From assembly GCF_020991415.1 (NCBI RefSeq), contig NZ_JAJMOY010000007.1, positions 62,001-126,000 on the forward strand: 64,000 nt of DNA, read 5' to 3'. A program made the translations under genes and the position numbers. Shown here piece by piece: positions 35,173 through 43,781 of the stretch; position 1 is the first letter of the stretch, and each line of letters opens with the position of its first letter. The notes below the pieces were generated by a model. That model searched no databases. It was not told the origin of the DNA and was given only the letters and a program-made list of their open reading frames with translations. The DNA is from Flavobacterium sp. ENC (lineage in GTDB: Bacteria > Bacteroidota > Bacteroidia > Flavobacteriales > Flavobacteriaceae).

Positions 35173-36132
35173 ATGGAAGTAACAACAATTTATTTTTATA
35201 TTCCCAAACAGGTGACCCTGTTGGATTTGGCCGGCGTTCTGGAAGTTTTTAAGGAAGCTAAAAGTTTAGGGCTTCCCTACCAATTGGAATTTATCAGCAG
35301 TACACCAACCATTATTTCTTCATCGGGATTAGCACTTTCGTCGGTGATGCATTTTTCGAAAACAAATCCGAAAGAAAATGATATGGTTTTTATATCCGGA
35401 TTCAGTTCCGGTCATATTCCGAAAATAGAAGAAGATAGTGCATTTTTCGACTGGCTTGCTTTCGCAAATGCACAACAGACCACCATAGCAAGTATTTGTA
35501 ACGGGGCTTTTATTCTGGCGAAATCAGGGCTTTTGGATTTTAAGGAATGTACGACGCACTGGAAATTAATTGAAAAATTCACAAAAGATTTTCCGCTTTT
35601 AAAGGTGCAAAGCAATGTATTGTTTACCAAAGCAGACAATTTGTATACCAGTGCGGGGATTGTGACGGGAATTGATCTGGCCTTGTTCCTGATCGAAGAC
35701 CGACATGGAAAAGAAGTTGCGACCACCATTGCCAAAGAACTGGTGGTCTACAAGAGAAGACAGGGAAGCGACCAGCAGGAAAGTGTCTATCTGCAAAACC
35801 GAAACCATCGCGACGAAAAAATCCATACCGTCCAGGACTGGATTATTTACAATCTCGAGAAGACCTCTACCATTGATTTTTTGGCCGACCTTGTTCATAT
35901 TGGTCCACGAAACCTGACGCGGATTTTTAAGAAACAAACCGGAATCACCATTGCCGAATACCGCACCAAACTGAGAATCGAAAAAGCAAAAAGCCTTTTG
36001 GCGCATTCGGATTATAAAGTAGAAAGCATTGCTCATCTCTGCGGCTACAAAACATCGAAGCAATTGCGTGTGGTGCTGGAAACCCATTTGCAGGAACTGC
36101 CCATGGAAATTAAAAAAAACAGGCTGTCTTAA
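35173..36132 (+). CDS. GlxA-type transcriptional regulator (DJ-1/PfpI domain plus AraC HTH)
   Basis: A 319-residue protein from the ATG at 35173 (MEVTTIYFYIPKQVTLLDLA). Residues 1-195 are a DJ-1/PfpI-like domain with ASICNGAFIL at the usual elbow, probably a ligand-sensing fold rather than an enzyme. Residues 210-315 form an AraC-type DNA-binding domain with two HTH motifs (IDFLADLVHIGPRNLTRIFKK and VESIAHLCGYKTSKQLR). It is the first gene of a plus-strand group whose next members are two hydrolases, and it probably activates them in response to their substrate. Confidence 0.9.
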   Translation: MEVTTIYFYIPKQVTLLDLAGVLEVFKEAKSLGLPYQLEFISSTPTIISSSGLALSSVMHFSKTNPKENDMVFISGFSSGHIPKIEEDSAFFDWLAFANAQQTTIASICNGAFILAKSGLLDFKECTTHWKLIEKFTKDFPLLKVQSNVLFTKADNLYTSAGIVTGIDLALFLIEDRHGKEVATTIAKELVVYKRRQGSDQQESVYLQNRNHRDEKIHTVQDWIIYNLEKTSTIDFLADLVHIGPRNLTRIFKKQTGITIAEYRTKLRIEKAKSLLAHSDYKVESIAHLCGYKTSKQLRVVLETHLQELPMEIKKNRLS

Positions 36133-36153
36133 AACGACTATCTTTTGTCCTTG

Positions 36154-36182
36154 TTTGCATGGGGAAACAGCTGTTATTTTTG
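36154..36182 (+). promoter_or_regulatory. Bacteroidota promoter before the isochorismatase-like gene
   Basis: A -33 TTTG at 36154-36157, a 17-nt spacer and a -7 TATTTTTG at 36175-36182 fit the consensus. The ATG follows at 36208. The match supports separate transcription of the hydrolase pair. Confidence 0.7.
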
Positions 36183-36207
36183 TAGTACTAATCTAATTCA
36201 CAGAAAC

Positions 36208-36774
36208 ATGAAACTTAGGGAACAGCATACAGCTTTGATTATTATCGATGTACAAAAGGGTTTTAATGACGAAAACTACTGGGGCGGTAACCGGAACAAT
36301 CCGAATGCGGAACTGAAAATAGCGCAGCTTCTTGAAAAATGGCGTGCGCTTAAGCTCCCTGTATTTCATATCGTGCACAGCTCGGTACATCCGGACTCCA
36401 AACTGCACGAATCGAATCCGGGATTTGAAATTAAGGAGGGAGTACAACCGATTGACGGCGAACCGGTCATTGTCAAAAACGTCAACAGTGCTTTTATAGG
36501 AACTGATCTGAAAGAAAGGCTGGATCAGCAGGGAATCAACAAATTGGTTTTGGTGGGATTAACCTCGAATCATTGTGTTTCGACCACCGCACGAATGGCG
36601 GGTAATTTAGGGTTTGACGCTTTTGTCATTTCGGATGCCACGGCTACGTTTGACAGGATAGGAATCAATGGCGAGAAGTTCGATTCGGAATTGATTCATC
36701 AGATTTCTTTAGCGAGTCTGCACAATGAATTTGCGCAGGTCATTACGACCGAAAAAGTATTGGAGTTAGTTTAA
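36208..36774 (+). CDS. Isochorismatase-family cysteine hydrolase
   Basis: A 188-residue protein from the ATG at 36208 (MKLREQHTALIIIDVQKGF). An upstream TTG frame at 36145 lies before the predicted promoter and was discarded. The catalytic triad is visible: Asp14 in IIIDVQKG, Lys90 in VIVKNVNSAF and Cys123 in TSNHCVSTTARMA. Family members hydrolyse amides and related bonds (nicotinamide, isochorismate, ureido acids). It is followed 18 nt later by a cyclase-family hydrolase in the same operon, so the two probably act on the same pathway. Confidence 0.88.
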   Translation: MKLREQHTALIIIDVQKGFNDENYWGGNRNNPNAELKIAQLLEKWRALKLPVFHIVHSSVHPDSKLHESNPGFEIKEGVQPIDGEPVIVKNVNSAFIGTDLKERLDQQGINKLVLVGLTSNHCVSTTARMAGNLGFDAFVISDATATFDRIGINGEKFDSELIHQISLASLHNEFAQVITTEKVLELV

Positions 36775-36792
36775 ACTTTTAAAACGGGACCT

Positions 36793-37698
36793 ATGGATAA
36801 AAGAGTAAAATTCGATTTTGAAATCTATTTTACCAATGGTGGAAGCATCAAAGGCGAGGACTTTCGTCTGGATATCGAAGGCGAAAGTATTTCCGATAAA
36901 GAGCTCGCGGATTATATTGTAAAGGATTTAAGATTGCTGATGGTGGGTGAAGTCCGGATTTTGAACAAGGAAATTTTCACGGAAACACACAAAAGAAAAC
37001 CGATTCAGACCCGGACAGAAGCGGATGTGTTTATTGACTTAAGCCATACGATCGAAAATGGACTTGTGACCTATAAAGGTTTGCCGGCACCTATTGTATG
37101 TGACTACCTAAGCAGGGAAAATTCAAAACAGTTTTATGAGGAAGGCACCCAGTTTCAAATCGGCAAAATTGAGATGGTCACCAATACCGGAACGTATATT
37201 GACTGTCCGTTTCATCGGTTTGAAGACGGAAAAGACCTTTCGGAAGTAGGACTGGAATGTTTTGCAGATCTTGATGCTGTGGTGATTACTATTCCTTTTT
37301 CGGAAGCGCTGGAAATCACCGAAGCGCATTTGAAAAACCGTGAAATTAGAAATAAAGCCGTTTTGATTCATACGGGTTGGGACAGCTACTGGAATACGGA
37401 GGACTATTATGAAAACCATCCGTACCTGACCGCAGGAGCTGCGTCTTATTTAAAAGACTGTCAGGTAAAACTGGTAGGCATCGATTCTCATAATATCGAC
37501 AGCACAGCAGGCACATCCAGGCCTGTACATACGACGCTGCTGCAGGCCGAAATACTGATCGTGGAACATCTCTGCAATCTGTATCTTTTGCCGCAGGAAG
37601 ATTTTACGTTTAGTGCGGTTCCGCCAAAATTTAAGGGAGTCGGCACATTTCCGGTCCGGGCAATGGCCAAAATTCCTTCCAAAAAACCATTTCGCTAG
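36793..37698 (+). CDS. Cyclase-family metal-dependent hydrolase (kynurenine formamidase/isatin hydrolase type)
   Basis: A 301-residue protein. Residues 75-300 are the cyclase fold: VFIDLSHTIENGL, the metal motif TGTYIDCPFHRFEDGKDL, then VLIHTGWDSYW and GIDSHNIDS, the expected late acidic segment. The metal motif has Tyr where many relatives have His (HxGTH), so metal binding may differ; the Asp and second His remain. An N-terminal extension of about 70 residues (FEIYFTNGGSIKGEDFR) is extra to the minimal family. Members open lactams or formyl-amides, for example isatin or N-formylkynurenine. With the isochorismatase-like gene next door a two-step ring-opening path is plausible; the substrate is unknown. 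Confidence 0.85.
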   Translation: MDKRVKFDFEIYFTNGGSIKGEDFRLDIEGESISDKELADYIVKDLRLLMVGEVRILNKEIFTETHKRKPIQTRTEADVFIDLSHTIENGLVTYKGLPAPIVCDYLSRENSKQFYEEGTQFQIGKIEMVTNTGTYIDCPFHRFEDGKDLSEVGLECFADLDAVVITIPFSEALEITEAHLKNREIRNKAVLIHTGWDSYWNTEDYYENHPYLTAGAASYLKDCQVKLVGIDSHNIDSTAGTSRPVHTTLLQAEILIVEHLCNLYLLPQEDFTFSAVPPKFKGVGTFPVRAMAKIPSKKPFR

Positions 37699-37710
37699 AG
37701 ATGGTTTTTT
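37681..37710 (+). terminator. Terminator overlapping the end of the cyclase gene
   Basis: AAAAAACCATTTC pairs with GAGATGGTTTTTT (one G-U pair) around GCTA and is followed by more T. The stop codon at 37696-37698 lies in the hairpin. Confidence 0.75.
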
Positions 37711-37787
37711 TTTTAGCCTGAACCGAAAATGAATAGCAATTGACTGAGGATAAATACTGTATGGTATAGCCCTGTTTATAAAATACC

Positions 37788-37816
37788 TTGTAAACGGTTT
37801 TATTTTTTTACCTTTA
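37788..37816 (+). promoter_or_regulatory. Near-consensus promoter of the phosphorelay/glycosyltransferase operon
   Basis: TTG at 37788-37790, an 18-nt spacer, then TACCTTTA at 37809-37816, one base from TAnnTTTG. It leaves a 20-nt leader before the ATG at 37836. Confidence 0.45.
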
Positions 37817-37835
37817 CACCTTACTTTTTTACCTC

Positions 37836-39824
37836 ATGGATAATCCGCAACAACCCATTCCGCATAACGAGACAGAACGTCTGGCGGCTTTAAGGCGCTA
37901 CAATATATTAGATTCACTTCCTGAGGATGCCTTTGACGATGCCACAAGGCTGGTTTCTTACATTTGTAGTGTACCCATTGCCCATATTTCGTTTATAGAT
38001 GAGAACAGACAATGGTTTAAATCTGAAATTGGTATAGGTGTATCAGAAGTGCCCCGTGAAATTACATTCTGCCGTTATACCCTGATGGAGTCGGAAATGC
38101 TTGAAATACCGGATACACATGCCAACGAAACATTTAAAGACGATCCAAATGTTACCGGCGGTTTTAAAGTGCGGTTTTATGCCGGAGTTCCGCTGACCAC
38201 GCCCGATGGCTATAATATCGGAACCCTCTGTGTCGTAGACCATGTGACCAAAAAACTGGATGAAAGCCAGCGCAATGCCCTCAATATCGTGGCAAAGCAC
38301 GTAATCAACCAATTGGAACTGAGGACAAAAAATAACGAACTCAATGCCCAGAAAAAAATAGCGGAACGCGCCGTACTGGCAAAAGATAGTTTTCTGGCCA
38401 ATATGAGCCATGAGATCCGCACCCCGCTCAATGCCATCATCGGATTTACGGATCTTCTCGCACAAACCAAGCTGGATATTATTCAGCGTGATTATATTGA
38501 CAGTGTACAAATAGCGGGCGAAAACCTGCTGTTGATCGTGAATGATATTCTGGATCTTTCCAAAATAGAATCCGGTAATCTGGCTATTGACGACCAGCCT
38601 TTTGATTTAAAGAAAACCCTGAAACATATTTATGACCTGCTAAAAGTAAAGGTGCCCGAAAATGTAGAATTCAATCTCTTTCTGGATGCGGATATGCCCG
38701 AAATTGTCATTGGGGATCAGGGAAGGTTAAACCAGATCCTGGTGAACCTTACCGGGAATGCGCTTAAGTTTACACAGGAAGGCGACGTAACGGTTTCGGT
38801 AAAAAAGGTGGAGGAAACCGACGAACATTATTTGCTTCGATTCTCGGTGAAAGATACCGGAATCGGCATAAAGGAAGCGAAACTGAAAACTATTTTTGAC
38901 CGTTTTACCCAGGCCGAACAAAGTACTACACGAAGGTTTGGCGGCACGGGACTAGGACTGAATATTGTAAAACAGCTGGTAGAACTGCACAATTCTGAAA
39001 TTAAGGTAAAAAGCAGGGAAGGACGCGGTTCGGAATTTTTCTTTACGCTTGCGTATAAAAAAGCTTCGGATATTGAAATCGTACCGGAATCCTTCACAGG
39101 TTCGAATCTGGGAAAACTTAAAATACTGTTGTGCGAAGACAATGTTCTGAACCAGAAACTGGTAAAGAGTGTTATTTACAACTTTGGTTTTGAACTGGAC
39201 ATTGCTGAAAACGGTGAGGCCGGAATCGAATTGCTGTCCAGCAATGAATACGACCTGATCTTAATGGATCTTCAGATGCCGGTTAAGGATGGTTACCAGA
39301 CGACACAGTATATCAGGGATGAAATGAAACTCACCATTCCGATTATTGCCATGACGGCACACTCGCTGGTAGGCGAACAGGAACTTTGTTATAATATGGG
39401 AATGGATGCTTATGTACCCAAACCTTTTAAACAGGCTGCGCTGCTGGAAACTATAAAAACCGTCCTGAACAAGGAGCATAAGCAACTGCCGAAAAGAAAG
39501 ATTGATTTGTCCTTAGTAACGGAAATGGCCTGCGGTGATACTGATTTTGTACACGAAATGGTGCATCTTTTTACAGCAAAAATTCCCAATGAAATAACGC
39601 TGATCAATGAAGCCTATAAAACTAAGGATACTGAAAGCGTACGGAAACTGGCTCATAACATGAAATCGAGTTTTGATATTTTCCTGTTGTCAGATCTTAG
39701 TGATTGTGTGGCTGTGATAGAGGAAGAAGCTAAAAAGGGAAACTTTACTGTTAAAACCAGAGAAAAAATGAGTATCTTGAATTGTGAAATCATTGAAGTA
39801 GTTAAAGTTTTAAAGGAATTATGA
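37836..39824 (+). CDS. GAF hybrid histidine kinase with receiver and HPt domains
   Basis: A 662-residue cytoplasmic protein. A GAF-type sensor (about 15-165) is followed by a kinase core (H-box NMSHEIRTPLNA with H192; LTGNALKFTQEG; DTGIGI; GGTGLGLNIVKQ), a receiver (phospho-acceptor D478 in LILMDLQMPVKDG) and a C-terminal HPt with H607 in LAHNMKSS. This makes a complete four-step phosphorelay in one chain. There are no membrane segments. The next gene is a stand-alone receiver, the natural final acceptor from HPt, and then come an outer-membrane protein and a glycosyltransferase, so the relay probably controls polysaccharide export. Confidence 0.93.
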   Translation: MDNPQQPIPHNETERLAALRRYNILDSLPEDAFDDATRLVSYICSVPIAHISFIDENRQWFKSEIGIGVSEVPREITFCRYTLMESEMLEIPDTHANETFKDDPNVTGGFKVRFYAGVPLTTPDGYNIGTLCVVDHVTKKLDESQRNALNIVAKHVINQLELRTKNNELNAQKKIAERAVLAKDSFLANMSHEIRTPLNAIIGFTDLLAQTKLDIIQRDYIDSVQIAGENLLLIVNDILDLSKIESGNLAIDDQPFDLKKTLKHIYDLLKVKVPENVEFNLFLDADMPEIVIGDQGRLNQILVNLTGNALKFTQEGDVTVSVKKVEETDEHYLLRFSVKDTGIGIKEAKLKTIFDRFTQAEQSTTRRFGGTGLGLNIVKQLVELHNSEIKVKSREGRGSEFFFTLAYKKASDIEIVPESFTGSNLGKLKILLCEDNVLNQKLVKSVIYNFGFELDIAENGEAGIELLSSNEYDLILMDLQMPVKDGYQTTQYIRDEMKLTIPIIAMTAHSLVGEQELCYNMGMDAYVPKPFKQAALLETIKTVLNKEHKQLPKRKIDLSLVTEMACGDTDFVHEMVHLFTAKIPNEITLINEAYKTKDTESVRKLAHNMKSSFDIFLLSDLSDCVAVIEEEAKKGNFTVKTREKMSILNCEIIEVVKVLKEL

Positions 39825-39842
39825 TAGAAGGCAAGTATCCCT

Positions 39843-39866
39843 TACATTTGTAATTCTTACAAATGT
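39843..39866 (+). promoter_or_regulatory. Palindrome overlapping a -7 box before the receiver gene
   Basis: ACATTTGTAA (39844-39853) and TTACAAATGT (39857-39866) are exact 10-bp arms around TTC. TACATTTG at 39843-39850 is a perfect -7 box inside it. The ATG of the receiver is 37 nt downstream. A protein bound here would block or control this internal promoter. Confidence 0.6.
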
Positions 39867-39903
39867 TGTAAGCTTAAGCCGCTTCAAGACAAATAGATAC
39901 GCC

Positions 39904-40269
39904 ATGAGAATTATTTTATCAGAAGATAATGATATCCTGCGTAAGTCATTATCTTTTTTTTTAGAGTCCAAAGGATTTACCGTTGATCAGTTTTCTGATG
40001 GAAGGGAGGCGCTGGATGCTATTGAAGCAACTGCTTATGACCTCATCCTGACGGACATCAATATGCCGGGAAAAAGCGGCATGGAAATTACACAATACGT
40101 ACGACAAACTATAGGCTCTGATATCCCGATTATTATATTTACCTCTTCAGGAATAGAGCAGACCGAACTGGATTCTTTTGATATGGGTGCCAACGAATTT
40201 ATGGCTAAGCCTGTAAGTCCGGCTGTGCTTTTAGTTCGAATTAACAAACTGCTAAAAACACGCACCTAA
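39904..40269 (+). CDS. Single-domain receiver, probable relay acceptor
   Basis: A 121-residue CheY-like receiver: acidic pair ED at 7-8 (LSEDND), phospho-acceptor D51 in LILTDINMPG, Thr/Ser in IIFTSSG and Lys in FMAKPVSP. There is no output domain. Its stop overlaps the ATG of the YaiO-like gene by 1 nt. It probably accepts phosphate from the HPt of the kinase upstream and acts by protein contact, perhaps with the HEAT-repeat membrane protein or the glycosyltransferase. Confidence 0.9.
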   Translation: MRIILSEDNDILRKSLSFFLESKGFTVDQFSDGREALDAIEATAYDLILTDINMPGKSGMEITQYVRQTIGSDIPIIIFTSSGIEQTELDSFDMGANEFMAKPVSPAVLLVRINKLLKTRT

Positions 40270-41483
40270 TGAAATTGATCTATTCTTCCGTTTTATTTCT
40301 GTTGCTCTCTTTTACTGCCGCTGCGCAGGAAGTGAATTTTGATGAAGCTTTGGCTCAGGTAAAGCTCGAGGCTGAAAAAGGCAACTATGACAATGCCCTG
40401 ACCATGCTGCAGTCTTTACAGCTGAAATTTCCTGAAAATGAAGATCTCAAAGTCTATCAGGGACGTATCTACAGCTGGAAAAAAGACTATCCTTCGGCTA
40501 TAAAAGTACTGGTTCCCCTGACCGACAGGACAAAACCGCATCCGGATGCTTTGTTGGCCATCATTAATACTTATTTCTGGTCAGAACAGTTTGAGACCTG
40601 TAGTATTTATTGCGATAAATACCTGCTACTAGATCCAAATGCTGCTGATGTGCTCCTGATTAAGATACAATGTCTTGAAAAACTGAACCGCGACAAAGAA
40701 GCACTGGAGCTTGCCGACAAATTACCCGTTACCGATAACAGTACCCAGGCCATTACCGGAGTACGTGCCCTTATTGGCCGTAAGGCAAAAAATGCCCTGG
40801 CGTTTTCGTACCTGAATGTATCGACTTCGAATCCCGGACAGTCCCCGCTTCATTACGGCTATGCCGAATATTCGCATAAGTTTACCAAATCGGCTTTGGT
40901 GGGGCGTGCCAATATAGGCTATGTCAATGCCGACACGCAGCTGCTTTTTGAAGCCGATTATTATCAGACGTTCTCCAAAAGAAATTATCTGTATGTAAAC
41001 GCAGGGGCTTCAACAGGGCAGACGGTATTTCCGGTAGCTAAAGCTGGTGCCGAATATTTTTTTGCCCCCGGAAAAAGATTTGATTATTCGCTTGGTTTTA
41101 AGTACCTGCATTTTGAAACAGACGATGTAACCCTGCTTACGGGACAGTTGGGCTATCGCACCGGTACCTACACGATTGCCTACAGGCCTTTTTATGATAC
41201 CTCAAATGAATTATTTTCGCATGTAGTCAGCCTGCAGAAAGCCAATGAAGAAAAAGAAAGTTTAATACGGCTGGAACTGCAGTACGGCAATGTCCCGTAC
41301 CTGTATTTGTACAATAATTTTGTGACACCGCTGAAAGCCTACAGGGCCGGAATACAATATCAGCATCGTATCGGAAGTTCATTTCTGGTGCGGCCTGTTT
41401 TCCTTTACGAGTATGATGAATATTTACCGGACGCATACAGAAACAGGTTTAGTGCACAGCTCATTATTACGAAACGCTTCTGA
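40269..41483 (+). CDS. YaiO-type outer-membrane beta-barrel with TPR domain
   Basis: A 404-residue protein: signal peptide (MKLIYSSVLFLLLSFTAAAQ), TPR-like helices (about 25-175, for example GNYDNALTMLQSLQLKFPEN) and a C-terminal beta-barrel (about 185-404) with alternating aromatics (YGYAEYSHKFTK, LFEADYYQTFSKRNYLYVNA) ending in a typical outer-membrane barrel end, SAQLIITKRF. The layout matches the YaiO family. It is placed directly before a processive glycosyltransferase, as a polysaccharide-export porin would be. TPR-barrel proteins such as BcsC and PgaA do this job; here it is inferred from context. Confidence 0.8.
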   Translation: MKLIYSSVLFLLLSFTAAAQEVNFDEALAQVKLEAEKGNYDNALTMLQSLQLKFPENEDLKVYQGRIYSWKKDYPSAIKVLVPLTDRTKPHPDALLAIINTYFWSEQFETCSIYCDKYLLLDPNAADVLLIKIQCLEKLNRDKEALELADKLPVTDNSTQAITGVRALIGRKAKNALAFSYLNVSTSNPGQSPLHYGYAEYSHKFTKSALVGRANIGYVNADTQLLFEADYYQTFSKRNYLYVNAGASTGQTVFPVAKAGAEYFFAPGKRFDYSLGFKYLHFETDDVTLLTGQLGYRTGTYTIAYRPFYDTSNELFSHVVSLQKANEEKESLIRLELQYGNVPYLYLYNNFVTPLKAYRAGIQYQHRIGSSFLVRPVFLYEYDEYLPDAYRNRFSAQLIITKRF

Positions 41484-41484
41484 T

Positions 41485-42306
41485 ATGGAAAAGGTTTGGG
41501 AATTTTATAAAAGCGGGGCATGGGTAGAATATTTCCTGATTGTGTCGACGGTACTGTTTATAGCAGTAGCTTTTATATTGTACCTGCTGATCATCAGAAG
41601 CCGCAACCGAAACATCAGGAAGGAAAAGCTTACCATCGAATATACGATCCTGATTGAAAAAATACTATTCGCCCTTATTTTTGAGGATACTTCACTAGCC
41701 GTGGTAAAAGAAAATCAGGATTTCAGCAGGCTTATTGAGGATGTTTTCTTTAGGGAAGTGCTGACGGAATCGGTGATCAACCTGCATAAAAACTATGAAG
41801 GTATCTATGCCCGGAAGCTGGAACAATTTTATAAGGAATCGGGACTGATACAGGACTCGTTTAAAAAGCTCAGGAACCCGAACTGGGAAATCAAGTGCAA
41901 AGGAATTACCGAGGTGGCGGAAATGAATATTACGAGGGTTTTTGGCAGTATCATTACCCTGTCAAAAGCCCAGAACAAAACCCTGAAAATTACAGCGCTG
42001 AATGCCTGTATCAAACTGGGTGGCGTAAAAGGCATCACACACCTTACCGAACATCCTTACCCCATTGATGACTGGACGCAGGTGAATATTATAAGCGCTT
42101 TTAAAAAACATGATATAGGCGACAGCGAAGGAGTCGAATTCCTGCTGGAATCACAAAACACAAGCGTAGTGACACTTGGTTTGAAACTGATCAGAGAACT
42201 GAAGCTGACACAAAAGATTCCGTATGTGGCAGAACTGGCCGCCCGGACGCACAATACCGTTATACAATATGAAGCGCAAAACGTACTGAAGACTTTAACC
42301 GCTTAA
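41485..42306 (+). CDS. Membrane-anchored HEAT-repeat protein
   Basis: A 273-residue protein from the ATG at 41485 (MEKVWEFYKSGAWVEYF). The frame opened upstream at 41413 overlaps the YaiO-like gene and is not needed. One membrane helix (FLIVSTVLFIAVAFILYLLI, about 17-36) is followed by a cytoplasmic domain of short helical repeats resembling HEAT (for example LKITALNACIKLGGVKGITHL, NTSVVTLGLKLIRELKL). No enzymatic motif is visible. Its position between the export barrel and the glycosyltransferase suggests an inner-membrane scaffold for the synthase. Confidence 0.75.
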   Translation: MEKVWEFYKSGAWVEYFLIVSTVLFIAVAFILYLLIIRSRNRNIRKEKLTIEYTILIEKILFALIFEDTSLAVVKENQDFSRLIEDVFFREVLTESVINLHKNYEGIYARKLEQFYKESGLIQDSFKKLRNPNWEIKCKGITEVAEMNITRVFGSIITLSKAQNKTLKITALNACIKLGGVKGITHLTEHPYPIDDWTQVNIISAFKKHDIGDSEGVEFLLESQNTSVVTLGLKLIRELKLTQKIPYVAELAARTHNTVIQYEAQNVLKTLTA

Positions 42307-42310
42307 GCCA

Positions 42311-43744
42311 ATGGATTTTTTTAATAATGAAATAGCCCTGTTCTCGCATGTATATCTGATCCTCATTCTGGGGTATGCTATACTGCTGATGTCATCGTAC
42401 CTGATATTGGCGCATCTGTCTGTGAGGGAACTACGGGAATATCTGAAAAAAAACAGTTTTGTCGATTATAATGTGCTTCTTACCAGTGAATTTGCACCCG
42501 GACTTTCGTTAATTGCCCCGGCGTATAATGAGAGCTTTACCATTCAAGAAAATGTAAAATCGTTACTCTCCTTAAATTACAATAATTATGAGGTGATTGT
42601 CGTAAATGATGGCAGCAAGGATGATTCGATGGAAATACTGATCAAAACCTACGATTTGGTACTGACGGAACTTCACATTCACCCCCAAATTGAAACCAAA
42701 AAAATTAAAGGGCTATATGTCTCCCGGAATGCGGCCTACAGAAAGCTGATCGTGGTGGACAAAGAAAACGGCGGCAAGGCTGATGCCCTGAATGTTGGTC
42801 TGAACATCGCGCAGAATCCGTACGTGGTCTGCATTGATGTGGACTGTATACTGGATAAGGATTCGCTGCTGAAACTGGCTAAACCTTTTCTGGAATCACA
42901 CGGCAAACGGGTTATTGCTACCGGAGGGGTAGTGCGTATCGCCAACCAGTGCATCATAAAAAACGGCCGTCTGGTGGAAGTAAACATTCCCGATCTTATG
43001 CTGCCCAGAATACAGGTTTTAGAATACCTGCGGGCTTTTCTGCTGGGAAGGATGGCCTGGGGAAGACTTGATGGTCTCTTGCTGATCAGCGGAGCTTTTG
43101 GCGCCTTTGATAAAGAAATAGCCTTACTGGCAGGCGGTTACAACACCAAAACGGTAGGCGAAGACATGGAACTGGTCGTTCGTATGCGCCGTTACATGCT
43201 GGAAAACAAAATGCCGTATTCCGTTTGTTATATACCGGACCCCTTATGCTGGACCGAAGCACCGGAAGATTTTAAAATATTCAGGAAACAGCGCAGCCGC
43301 TGGATGAGGGGAACGATTGAGACACTGAGCTTTCACAAAAGAATGTTCCTGAATCCAAAATACAAAGTGCTGGGTATGCTTAGTGTGCCGTACTGGGCGC
43401 TGTTTGAATTCCTTGCTCCCGGAATAGAATTTGCCGGTATTGTGATCACAATTGTCTTTATTATTTCAGGACTGCTCAATTGGCATTTCTTCCTTTTACT
43501 GGCCCTGTTTGTGTACTTTTTTGCAGTAATGTTTTCGGTCATCGCCTTATACAGTGAAGAACGAACGTACCATAAATATCCCAAACAAACGGATTTTTTC
43601 AAACTGCTTTTAGCGGCTTTTATAGAACCTTTGTATTTTCATCCCTTAGCAGTTTATGCGGCCCTGATTGGGTATAAGGAAAAAATAAAGGGAACAAAAG
43701 GCTGGGGCGATATGACCCGAAAGGGATTTACCAAACAGCCCTGA
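42311..43744 (+). CDS. Processive family 2 glycosyltransferase, inner membrane
   Basis: A 477-residue protein: an N-terminal membrane helix (about 11-32), then the GT2 catalytic domain with the acidic site VVNDGSKDD, the second Asp in CIDVDC, the TEAPEDF region and the product-binding QxxRW motif in KQRSRWMRG, then C-terminal membrane helices (about 365-425) and a basic tail. These are the marks of processive beta-glycan synthases such as PgaC, BcsA and hyaluronan synthase. It is the last gene of the 37836 operon; with the YaiO-like barrel it suggests an exopolysaccharide system under phosphorelay control. The polymer is unknown. Confidence 0.9.
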   Translation: MDFFNNEIALFSHVYLILILGYAILLMSSYLILAHLSVRELREYLKKNSFVDYNVLLTSEFAPGLSLIAPAYNESFTIQENVKSLLSLNYNNYEVIVVNDGSKDDSMEILIKTYDLVLTELHIHPQIETKKIKGLYVSRNAAYRKLIVVDKENGGKADALNVGLNIAQNPYVVCIDVDCILDKDSLLKLAKPFLESHGKRVIATGGVVRIANQCIIKNGRLVEVNIPDLMLPRIQVLEYLRAFLLGRMAWGRLDGLLLISGAFGAFDKEIALLAGGYNTKTVGEDMELVVRMRRYMLENKMPYSVCYIPDPLCWTEAPEDFKIFRKQRSRWMRGTIETLSFHKRMFLNPKYKVLGMLSVPYWALFEFLAPGIEFAGIVITIVFIISGLLNWHFFLLLALFVYFFAVMFSVIALYSEERTYHKYPKQTDFFKLLLAAFIEPLYFHPLAVYAALIGYKEKIKGTKGWGDMTRKGFTKQP

Positions 43745-43781
43745 TTTTTTCTATTTGCTTTTGGATTCCGGATGGTAACGC

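Noticed and set aside
36145..36207. N-terminal extension of the isochorismatase-like gene
   Set aside because: The TTG start lies upstream of a consensus promoter at 36154-36182.
39844..39866. Palindrome read as a terminator after the hybrid kinase
   Set aside because: No T-run follows and it contains a -7 box, so a regulatory role is more likely.
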